Made by a program: the position numbers and the translations under genes. Below, one piece after another: positions 58,229-64,000 of a stretch of 64,000 nt of DNA (within the stretch, counting starts at the first letter, position 1; each line of letters begins with the position of its first letter). The notes under the pieces were generated by a model that made no database searches, was not told where the DNA came from, and saw nothing but the letters and a program-made list of their open reading frames with translations. Location of the stretch: positions 28,591 through 92,590 of the forward strand of contig NZ_AUEZ01000034.1 in the NCBI RefSeq assembly GCF_000426245.1. Direction: 5' to 3'. This stretch comes from Bradyrhizobium sp. Ai1a-2 (GTDB lineage: Bacteria; Pseudomonadota; Alphaproteobacteria; Rhizobiales; Xanthobacteraceae).

Positions 58229-58795
58229 ATGCGCACCAAAAAATTCGGGAGCGGCCGACGTCGCGAGAAGTGGCCGGATCATCGGTTGATCGAGAATCAT
58301 GCTCGCATCGACGCGCTCGCGCTTGCGCGCGATGGTGCGCTGGTCGCGGGCGTTGTGACGACGTTGCGATGGACGAACGGATTGACCGCCATGATCCGCG
58401 CCGAGCCAACGCGCATGATCATTGAGACGTCCGATCGGCAGCAGACGGTCGCGCTTGATCCGAAGCGATGCGGCTTTCTCGTTCGCGCCGGTATGTTGTG
58501 CCCGGCGTGCTCGCGTCGCTGCGTGCATTTGATCGAGAACGGCGGGATTTTTTCGTGTCGCCTGTGCTGCGGTCTCGATCACAGCTCGCGGCACAGACAT
58601 CGAGATCGATGGGCGGCAATTGCACGGATCGCGAAGCTTCGCCAAAAACTCGGCGCGGACGTATCACCGCTGTCGCCACTGCCGCCGCGCCCGCGCCACA
58701 ACACGGCCTTTATGCGCTATGATAGGCTCGTTGGCGAGATCGAGCGTCAGGAAGCCATACTGATCGGTCGAGGGTCTCAATGGACGAAATCGTAG
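58229..58795 (+). CDS. Zinc-ribbon hypothetical protein of phage/island type
   Basis: 188 residues from MRTKKFGSGRRREKWPDH. It has the GSGRRR start and a domain with CGFLVRAGMLCPACSRRC followed by ...FSCRLCCGLDHSSRH, a four-Cys zinc ribbon. Proteins with this GSGRRR plus C-P-x-C/C-x-x-C ribbon pattern are frequent and unnamed in proteobacterial phages and islands. Overlaps the next gene by 16 bases, so the two are coupled. The frame is open upstream to 58109, but the palindrome argues for the shorter form. Confidence 0.6.
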   Translation: MRTKKFGSGRRREKWPDHRLIENHARIDALALARDGALVAGVVTTLRWTNGLTAMIRAEPTRMIIETSDRQQTVALDPKRCGFLVRAGMLCPACSRRCVHLIENGGIFSCRLCCGLDHSSRHRHRDRWAAIARIAKLRQKLGADVSPLSPLPPRPRHNTAFMRYDRLVGEIERQEAILIGRGSQWTKS

Positions 58796-59211
58796 AACTC
58801 GTCGACGAGCAGCGCGACGATCAAATCGTAAAGCTGCGTTTGACCGGCGCGAGCGTTCGTGCCATCGCTAAACAGTTTTCCATCAGCACCGCTGAAGTTG
58901 AGCGCGTCATTGACCGGATGCTGGCGCACATCGATGCGGGTTTTCGGGTGCGCACCGCGCGGCTCGAACTCGAACGACTCGACCTGTTGCACCGAGCTTA
59001 TTTCGCGAAGGCGCTTTCCGGCGATACGGCGGCTGGGCAGTTGCTCGTGCGGATCGCCGAGCGCCGCAGCGCTTTGCTCGCGCTCGATTCCCCGGTCCGT
59101 GTCGACATCATCGAACGACAGCGAGAGATCGAGCCGAGGCAGTCCAGCACCGCGCGCCTCCGCGCCGCGTTGGATCGCCTGACGTCCCAAACAGCCGGCA
59201 AATCGCATTAG
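58780..59211 (+). CDS. HTH protein, terminase-small-subunit-like
   Basis: 143 residues. An N-terminal HTH (LRLTGASVRAIAKQFSISTAEVERVIDRM, about 20-48), then a helical middle (RLELERLDLLHRAYF, GDTAAGQLLVRIAERRSALLALD) and a basic end. Shape and size match phage terminase small subunits or similar DNA-binding helpers. No large terminase subunit is in the window. Start ATG 58780 overlaps the zinc-ribbon gene. Confidence 0.55.
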   Translation: MDEIVELVDEQRDDQIVKLRLTGASVRAIAKQFSISTAEVERVIDRMLAHIDAGFRVRTARLELERLDLLHRAYFAKALSGDTAAGQLLVRIAERRSALLALDSPVRVDIIERQREIEPRQSSTARLRAALDRLTSQTAGKSH

Positions 59212-59355
59212 CGGCTCGCTGGCGAAGTTTTCCTGGCTCAGGCCTGTGAAGCAGGCCGAAGCCCAGAGCCCTGCCCTGATGCCCCTTCTGATGGCCCTCG
59301 ACGAGGCCATTTGGCCGCGAGAAACCCCTGTCATGGCAAGCGGTTCCACGGTATT

Positions 59356-59385
59356 GCAACAAGTAAACGTTCGTTTATGTGTTGC
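59356..59385. promoter_or_regulatory. 30-bp imperfect palindrome at the resolvase start
   Basis: GCAACA-AGT-AAACG-TT-CGTTT-ATG-TGTTGC with mirrored outer elements CGGTTCC (59341-59347) and GGAACCG (59388-59394). Ends 11 bases before the resolvase ATG. Fits a resolvase crossover or operator site. Confidence 0.6.
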
Positions 59386-59396
59386 ATGGAACCGAG

Positions 59397-60044
59397 ATGA
59401 CCCAGCTAGCCATCGCCTATATGCGCGTTTCCACGACGTCACAGGGCCGTTCGGGCCTTGGTCTCGCCGCCCAGCGCGAGGCCATCAAGCGGTTCGCGCA
59501 GGCGCACGGCTTCGACATCGCGGGCACGTTCGCCGAGACCGAGACCGGCAAGGGCCACGACGCGCTCGATCGACGGCCAAAGCTCGCTGCCGCCATCAAA
59601 GCCGCGCGCAAGCTCGATGGTCCGATCGTCGTCGCCCGGCTCGATCGCTTGAGCCGTGACGTTGCATTCATTTCCGGCCTGATGGCTCAGAAGGTCCCGT
59701 TCATCGTCGCCGAGCTTGGCCCCGACGTTGATCCGTTCATGCTGCACATCTATGCGGCCATCGCCGAGAAGGAGCGTCGCATGATCGGCGAGCGCACCAA
59801 AGCCGCGCTGGCCGCCGCTAAGGCGCGCGGCGTCAAGCTCGGCAATCCGCTTGGCGGCACCGCGAACAAGCAGGCCGCCAACGCTCACGCCGAAACGCTT
59901 CGTCCGATCGTCGAGCCGATCAAGGACCTGTCGACCCGTCGCATCGCCGCGCTTCTGAACGAGGACGGCCACGCCACGCAGCGCGGCGGTCAATGGTCAT
60001 CAGTCACGGTCATGCGCCTGCTTGATCGGCTCAAGCTGCGCTGA
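59397..60044 (+). CDS. Serine recombinase (resolvase/invertase family)
   Basis: 215 residues from MTQLAIAYMRVSTTSQGRSGLG. The catalytic Ser is in YMRVSTTSQ (about 11), the supporting ARLDRLSRD motif (about 78) and the E-R-x-x-I-x-x-R-T-K helix (EKERRMIGERTKAAL) are present. The C-terminal HTH is ATQRGGQWSSVTVMRLLDRL. Small serine recombinases resolve cointegrates or invert segments on mobile elements. The upstream 18-residue frame to 59379 is not needed. Confidence 0.9.
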   Translation: MTQLAIAYMRVSTTSQGRSGLGLAAQREAIKRFAQAHGFDIAGTFAETETGKGHDALDRRPKLAAAIKAARKLDGPIVVARLDRLSRDVAFISGLMAQKVPFIVAELGPDVDPFMLHIYAAIAEKERRMIGERTKAALAAAKARGVKLGNPLGGTANKQAANAHAETLRPIVEPIKDLSTRRIAALLNEDGHATQRGGQWSSVTVMRLLDRLKLR

Positions 60045-60232
60045 CACCAAACCTCATCTGGCGACGTGATCAGCACCCCGGGGGTTGATTCCGACGACGT
60101 GAGATTTTTTTTCGCGGGCCGGGGGCTTCCCCTCGGCGCACGGTTCGGAGATTTCGAGCCATCGACCGACCGGCCAAAACCGGGTCACCGCGCGATCCGG
60201 TTTTTCAAGGGTGAGACCACCGCCACCGAACG

Positions 60233-60668
60233 TCATTGCTCAATGCTCCGGTGTGCGCCGAGCACGTGATCGTCCATCGTGGCGCTGGTGATCGCCTCGC
60301 CGCAGAAGCATCGTGCAACGCCGTCTGGCCGCTGTGTTGGCAGCGGCAGGTGCAAATCGTGCATCCGGTATTTCCACATCGTCCAGTCGCGGTGGTCGCG
60401 CCACGCCTGATAGTCCGCGTCGGTTCTGGTCGCGGCGAGCTTCTGCCAGGCCAGCGCGAACGCGGCGCGGGCGTCGTCGAAGGTGGCGGCAGCGCCGTAT
60501 CGATGCTGGCCTGGCTCAGTGCCGGGATTAGAAGCCGCAAGCCCAGCCCCACTGCGGCGCGTCGCGGGGGATGCCGGCGCGTAGGCTGATGTGGCCCACG
60601 TCGACGTCGCTGAAGCGGATCGTCCAGTGCTCAAGGTCATGGTTCTGGTCGCGGCGGCGGGTCAGCAT
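60233..60668 (-). pseudogene. Island hypothetical gene broken by a one-base frameshift
   Basis: On the minus strand the reading MLTRRRDQNHDLEHWTIRFS...VGHISLRAGIPRDAPQWGWACGF ends at a TAA at 60528-60530. One base further the frame resumes as PGTEPGQHRYG...TDADYQAWRDHRDWTMWKYRMHD and a Cys pair (RCFCGE) to 60233. Removing one T at 60528-60529 restores GF-YPGTEPG, and the span is 436 bases, one more than a multiple of three. Family members with GFYPG...WRDQ-WTxxKYAMW are common in rhizobial islands. Likely a recent mutation or a sequencing error. Confidence 0.8.
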
Positions 60669-60737
60669 AAGCACCCATCAAAGCGCGCCGCGTGCCAGAG
60701 GCAATCCGTCGAACGTCGTGCGCGGCAGCGGCCGCCC

Positions 60738-60817
60738 TATGCGCCTATGGATCGGATTATGCGTATAGTTCGCTTGACAGGCCGTGATATGCGCATATCA
60801 TCGCGGGTATGCGCATA
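60738..60817. promoter_or_regulatory. Promoter with four TATGCGCATA-like boxes
   Basis: Ten-base boxes TATGCGCCTA (60738), TATGCGTATA (60758), TATGCGCATA (60788) and TATGCGCATA (60808) are spaced 20, 30 and 20 bases, whole helical turns. The third is the core of a perfect palindrome GATATGCGCATATC (60786-60799). A -35 TTGACA (60774-60779) and a -10 TATCAT (60796-60801) sit between the second and fourth boxes. The RHH protein encoded next is the natural repressor. Confidence 0.75.
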
Positions 60818-60834
60818 ACCTTGGTGTGACCTCT

Positions 60835-61311
60835 ATGGCCAGACTGAGCGTCTACGTCCGGGACGATCTTAAAGAGCAGATGGATGAGGCGGGCGACGCG
60901 ATCAATTGGTCGGAAGTGGTCCGCCCCGCCATCCTCGCCGCATTGGCGGCTTACAAGCACAGGACGGAGCGAAACATGAGCACTGCAATTGAGCGGCTTC
61001 GTGCATCCAAGCAACAGAGCGCACAGGAAGACGAAACCTATGGTCTGGCCGACGGCCGCAAATGGGCCGAAGACGAGGCGGAATTTATCTGGCTAAAACG
61101 GCTAGCGGACGACCACGACAACTACCATCACCACAGTCCCGAACACGCGTTCGATCTCCTCATCAAGGCAATCGATCCCGACAATGAGATGGACCGCGAC
61201 GAGATTCGGGAAATGTGCTTCGGCGATGTGGCCGGCCTGTCGGACGACTATGTCCACGCCTTCGTGCAGGGGGCAGTCGCCTTCTTCAACGAGGTCCGCA
61301 ACCAAATCTGA
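60835..61311 (+). CDS. Ribbon-helix-helix regulator (antitoxin-like)
   Basis: 158 residues from MARLSVYVRDDLKEQMDEAGD. The first 45 residues form an RHH domain (strand ARLSVYVRDDL, helices KEQMDEAG and NWSEVVRPAILAALAA). The remainder is acidic and helical (GLADGRKWAEDEAEFIWLKRL, DPDNEMDRDEIREMCF), unlike a typical short antitoxin and possibly a toxin- or effector-binding part. It follows a promoter with four phased boxes, suggesting autoregulation. No obvious toxin sits immediately beside it. Confidence 0.7.
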   Translation: MARLSVYVRDDLKEQMDEAGDAINWSEVVRPAILAALAAYKHRTERNMSTAIERLRASKQQSAQEDETYGLADGRKWAEDEAEFIWLKRLADDHDNYHHHSPEHAFDLLIKAIDPDNEMDRDEIREMCFGDVAGLSDDYVHAFVQGAVAFFNEVRNQI

Positions 61312-61397
61312 GCAAAACGCTCGACCACCCGAACCCGACTTCATCGAAGACGACGATCCGAACCCGCCATCGCGCTGATCCACACCGGCTATTGCCC

Positions 61398-61435
61398 AGA
61401 ATCATCCCTCGCGCTTAGATTGCGCGGGGGATTCT
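61398..61435 (+). promoter_or_regulatory. Hairpin covering the ribosome site of the PP-loop gene
   Basis: AGAATCATCCCTCGCGC (61398-61414) pairs imperfectly with GCGCGGGGGATTCT (61422-61435). The G-rich Shine-Dalgarno of the gene starting at 61440 is inside the right arm, so the hairpin can block translation or, less likely, end transcription. Confidence 0.5.
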
Positions 61436-61439
61436 TCTG

Positions 61440-62375
61440 ATGCAACACATAGTGATGTTTAGCGCTGGCGCGGGCTCTTGGGCTGCAGCGAAGCGAGTGG
61501 CTGAGCGCGTTGGTTTGGATGGTTTACGGCTTCTATTTACTGACACGTTAATGGAAGACCCGGACGCATATCGATTCTTGATCGAAGGCGCAGCCAACGT
61601 TTTCGGCCTCCGTCTGTCGAAGAAGATGAAAGTCCCTTCATGCTCCGAGTTTCCGGACTTCCGCGACAGACCCAAATGGAAGCATTTTTTGGACCAATTG
61701 AGCGTGGAAGCCACTGCGCATATACCTCAGCTCATTTGGCTGAAGGACGGCCGCGACGTTTGGGAAGTATTCTTCGACGAACGATTTTTAGGCAACAGCA
61801 GACTCGATCCATGCAGTAAAATTCTCAAGCGCCGTGCGGCCGACCGATGGCTTGTCGAGAATTGCGATCCTTGCAATACCATTTGCTACGTAGGGATCGA
61901 TTTCACAGAAGCGCACCGATTCGATGATGGACGCGGTGGCGGTCTCGGCCCAAGACGAGCCTTGGCGGGATGGACGTATGAGGCTCCACTTTGTTCAGAA
62001 CCTTGGGTGGCAAAGTGGGACGTCATGGAATGGATGCGAGCCGAAGGGCTTGCGCCGCCCCGCCTATACGCGCTTGGCTTCAGTCACAATAACTGCTTCG
62101 GATTCTGCATCAAAGCGGGGCACGCACACTATCGTCTGCTGTTGCAGACGCTGCCCGAAGTGTATTCCTATCACGAGCAGAAAGAACAAGAAATCAGGGG
62201 ATACTTGGGGAGAGACGTATCCATTCTCGCAGATCGGCGAAATGGGAACAGAAAACGGCCGATCACGTTGCGCGCCTTCAGAGAGCGCTTCGAGAAAGAA
62301 GTCGCGCCGTCGATTGATGATTCAGATTACGGTGGCTGCGGGTGTTTCATCGACCAATCGGCTTCAACGGAGTAA
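61440..62375 (+). CDS. PAPS-reductase-like PP-loop ATP pyrophosphatase
   Basis: 311 residues. The PP-loop is SAGAGSWAAAKR (about 8-19) where the classic motif is SGGxDS, followed by LLFTDTLMEDPDAYRFL. The DPCSKILKRRAADRWL segment is where PAPS reductases and DndC-like proteins keep their substrate site, and cysteines in NNCFGFC and GGCGC could bind an Fe-S cluster. Phages and islands carry such proteins; some act in DNA or nucleotide modification or in defence. Here it is followed 4 bases later by a membrane protein gene. Substrate unknown. Confidence 0.7.
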   Translation: MQHIVMFSAGAGSWAAAKRVAERVGLDGLRLLFTDTLMEDPDAYRFLIEGAANVFGLRLSKKMKVPSCSEFPDFRDRPKWKHFLDQLSVEATAHIPQLIWLKDGRDVWEVFFDERFLGNSRLDPCSKILKRRAADRWLVENCDPCNTICYVGIDFTEAHRFDDGRGGGLGPRRALAGWTYEAPLCSEPWVAKWDVMEWMRAEGLAPPRLYALGFSHNNCFGFCIKAGHAHYRLLLQTLPEVYSYHEQKEQEIRGYLGRDVSILADRRNGNRKRPITLRAFRERFEKEVAPSIDDSDYGGCGCFIDQSASTE

Positions 62376-62378
62376 GTC

Positions 62379-63194
62379 ATGTCAATCGCCGGCGCGTTCA
62401 TACAAGTCGCGAACACAGCAACACCCGCCGGCGACGTGTGGACCGCTAAGGACTTTGCTACGGTTATCTCGCCCGTTGGCAGCGCCCTGGTGGGTATTGT
62501 CGCGCTTATCGTAAGCTCAAAAATGACCAAAAGGACACTTCGGGTGTCTCAGCTCAACAACGAAGCGACGATTTGGCAGAAGGCAAACGAGCTCGAAGTA
62601 AAGGAGATACAGGATAAGCTTGATCGTTTCTACGGTCCCTTCGCGCGCATGTCGGGAACTAACGCCTTGCTGGCAAGGGATTTACGCAGCAGGCAACAGG
62701 ACTCATCAACCTTCCTGCTAATTGAAAAACTCTTTGACCGCACATGGTTGGATGGACTTCCTCAAGATCAGAAAACGCTCGTTACTGAACTAGTTCGCAA
62801 TGCAAGCGAGCTGCGGAAATTCATTGAAGACAACGCCAAGATGGTTGACTCAAAATTGCAGCCTTACCTCTCAAGGAGCTGCGCCCACTATAGAATTGTG
62901 GAATTGGCGCATTGCGGTAAACTTGGCGACGATCCGAAACCTTACGTAAGCAAATACGTATTTCCTATCCAAACCGAGAAGGTGTTGAATCTAGAAATCG
63001 CCCGACTTGAAAACAGAAAGTCGCTTCTTCGTTCCCGCCCGAATAGTCCACCGCCTGTCACTGACGAACTGATCATTCCAGACGAGCTGAAGCTGCCAGA
63101 TTGGGTCTACCCGAAACGGGTAAGTAGAGAGGGGCTGAACATGCCCGTCTCCAGTGGCGTGCGGCAGGGAAGTGAAGGGCCGTCGGTTACATAG
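62379..63194 (+). CDS. Membrane-anchored hypothetical protein coupled to the PP-loop gene
   Basis: 271 residues. One membrane helix (about 32-52, VISPVGSALVGIVALIVSSK) near the N terminus, then a soluble helical domain (RVSQLNNEATIWQKANELEVKEIQDKLDRFYGPFARMSG) with WLDGLPQDQK and a C-terminal segment with ELIIPDELKLPDWV. Similar single-helix proteins with a cytosolic helical part are seen in phages and defence-like gene pairs, but I cannot name the family. CGGAG precedes the ATG, and the 3-base gap after the PP-loop gene indicates one operon. Confidence 0.65.
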   Translation: MSIAGAFIQVANTATPAGDVWTAKDFATVISPVGSALVGIVALIVSSKMTKRTLRVSQLNNEATIWQKANELEVKEIQDKLDRFYGPFARMSGTNALLARDLRSRQQDSSTFLLIEKLFDRTWLDGLPQDQKTLVTELVRNASELRKFIEDNAKMVDSKLQPYLSRSCAHYRIVELAHCGKLGDDPKPYVSKYVFPIQTEKVLNLEIARLENRKSLLRSRPNSPPPVTDELIIPDELKLPDWVYPKRVSREGLNMPVSSGVRQGSEGPSVT

Positions 63195-63217
63195 GGCGGC
63201 GGCCAGAGCCGTTTACA

Positions 63218-63379
63218 ACCCGGTAAACCCGACACGTTGACCATTGCGATTCTTCCGCTGAGCATGCCTTGCGGCATGATGCCATACGTTCCCGTCGTGG
63301 TCGGCTTCGCGTGCCCCAATAGCACACTGAATTGCTCATCCATATAACCAGCCGATCGGAGCGCATCGGCAGGGAAACA
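63218..63379 (-). pseudogene. C-terminal fragment of a tyrosine recombinase
   Basis: The minus-strand frame reads DALRSAGYMDEQFSVLLGH followed by AKPTTTGTYGIMPQGML and RIAMVNVSGLPG. LLGH is followed nine residues later by Tyr (TGTYG), the standard His-to-Tyr spacing of tyrosine recombinase active sites. The N-terminal and core-binding parts are missing. A remnant of another integrase, overlapping the end of the membrane protein gene only in antisense. Confidence 0.65.
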
Positions 63380-63443
63380 GTATGCCTCGCCCCGCTCGAC
63401 GATCGATTCATGGTATTTGAGTAAGCCAAGCTTGATCTTTAGT

Positions 63444-63809
63444 TTAAGCCGGCGGCACGGGCGCAATCGTGATTGCATAGCGCGCACAGGCTTCAATCGC
63501 CGCCTCGTCGTCGTCGAGCGGCAGCACGCGCAGCCAGTCGGCCCTGTAGCGCCGATAGCGGATGTCGTGGTCGCCGTCGATATGGTCGACTAGCAGCGGC
63601 ACGAGACTATCCTTGCCGATCGCATCGCGCGGCTCCATGTCGGCATTGGATATCATCGAGACGTCGCACCACGTCAGCGCATCCGGCGCGCCGTCGAGAT
63701 CGCGGGTGTGCTGAATGCGGAATCGCGCCGGGCCAGAGCCGCGAAAGGTGATCAAGGCGTCGCCTTCGATCCGTACCGCCTCGCCGAGCGCAACGACACC
63801 ATCGCTCAT
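63444..63809 (-). CDS. Hypothetical island protein
   Basis: 121 residues starting MSDGVVALGEAVRIEGDALI. Beta-rich N-terminal half, acidic loop (DHIDGDHDIRYRR) and a final hydrophobic stretch (ARYAITIAPVPPA). No named family. ATG 63809 overlaps the stop of the preceding minus-strand gene (ATGA). Confidence 0.6.
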   Translation of the reverse strand: MSDGVVALGEAVRIEGDALITFRGSGPARFRIQHTRDLDGAPDALTWCDVSMISNADMEPRDAIGKDSLVPLLVDHIDGDHDIRYRRYRADWLRVLPLDDDEAAIEACARYAITIAPVPPA

Positions 63810-64000
63810 CGGTCAACCCTCCATGAAATGCGCTTGACCAGATCCAGTCCGGCGACGAACACGTGCGGACGGTGCAGCGCCTCCATCGCCGGATCGAACG
63901 GGTCGATGGTCTCACCGCATACGCACACGAACGGACGGCCGGGGTTGGCTCGCGCGATGGCGAGCACGCGCCGCGTCGTCGTCTCGTGCGCAGCCGAAAG
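63806..64000 (-). CDS. Hypothetical protein, 5' part beyond the window edge
   Basis: A minus-strand frame enters from the right edge and reads ARANPGRPFVCVCGETIDPF and ALHRPHVFVAGLDLV before a TGA at 63806-63808. The C-V-C-G pair suggests a small metal-binding or phage-type protein. At least 64 residues. Overlaps the next gene by 4 bases. Confidence 0.6.
   Translation of the reverse strand, partial: LSAAHETTTRRVLAIARANPGRPFVCVCGETIDPFDPAMEALHRPHVFVAGLDLVKRISWRVDR

Noticed and set aside
60054..60236. 60-codon minus-strand frame between the resolvase and the frameshifted gene
   Set aside because: No family features seen and overlapping frames on both strands; left as non-coding.
1..64000. CRISPR arrays, rRNA operons or complete insertion sequences
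   Set aside because: No regularly spaced direct repeats of CRISPR type, no rRNA-like sequence and no transposase with terminal inverted repeats were seen.

Overview
The window looks like the chromosome of a Bradyrhizobium-type alphaproteobacterium (Bradyrhizobium or a close relative such as Rhodopseudomonas or Nitrobacter). It is GC-rich. It carries an aa3 cytochrome oxidase cluster ordered coxB-ctaD-ctaB-coxF-ctaG-coxC-DUF983-SURF1, a split F0 operon with duplicated b subunits, a Porin_2-type porin, an ALA-synthase hemA with a perfect FixK/FNR box, and many long intergenic palindromes.

Layout. 1-454: 3'-truncated IalB-like secreted protein. 952-7512: aa3 oxidase and its assembly genes. 7570-10050: divergent two-component pair and a small His/Gly/Arg-rich secreted protein. 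10464-14701: thrC, an M16 peptidase, a RimJ-like acetyltransferase and a secreted protein. 14902-17490: F0 operon atpI-atpB-atpE-atpF'-atpF on the minus strand. 17762-21386: DsbA-fold isomerase, YjbQ protein and an MHS-type transporter. 21701-28823: a CrbS/CrbR-like (MxtR/ErdR-like) signalling pair in which the kinase has a solute-symporter domain, then hemA and an MBL-fold hydrolase. 29017-32144: chemoreceptor and a beta-barrel protein. 33697-37323: an alpha/beta-hydrolase-fold protein lacking the usual nucleophile, a MarR regulator with a G10 tract before its start, and the porin. 38543-40998: IclR regulator, a CoA-transferase remnant and a TctC/Bug binding protein. 41533-45208: a periplasmic alcohol-oxidation cassette (PCuAC copper chaperone, PQQ dehydrogenase with a lanthanide-type Asp-x-Asp motif, cytochrome c, secreted protein). 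46032-51282: two RTX-type calcium-binding proteins flanking an OmpR-type and a LysR-type regulator. 51761-53383: SemiSWEET and small secreted or membrane proteins.

From about 53667 to the right edge the window enters a mobile genomic island. Its left edge is a 51-bp copy of the 3' half of a tRNA-Thr(GGT) gene, without the 5' half, beside a tyrosine integrase. Behind it come an excisionase-like HTH protein, a P-loop ATPase with an unusual Walker A, a zinc-ribbon protein, a terminase-small-subunit-like HTH protein, a serine resolvase, a frameshifted island gene, a ribbon-helix-helix regulator under a promoter studded with four phased operator-like boxes, a two-gene unit (PP-loop PAPS-reductase-like enzyme plus membrane-anchored protein), a fragment of a second tyrosine recombinase, and two phage-like hypothetical genes cut by the window edge. 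The right end, with the expected intact tRNA-Thr, lies outside.

The best candidate for something undescribed is the island cargo at about 60738-63194. The most unusual proteins are the RTX protein with tryptophans every 17 residues and the P-loop ATPase. All functions are read from sequence motifs; no search was run.
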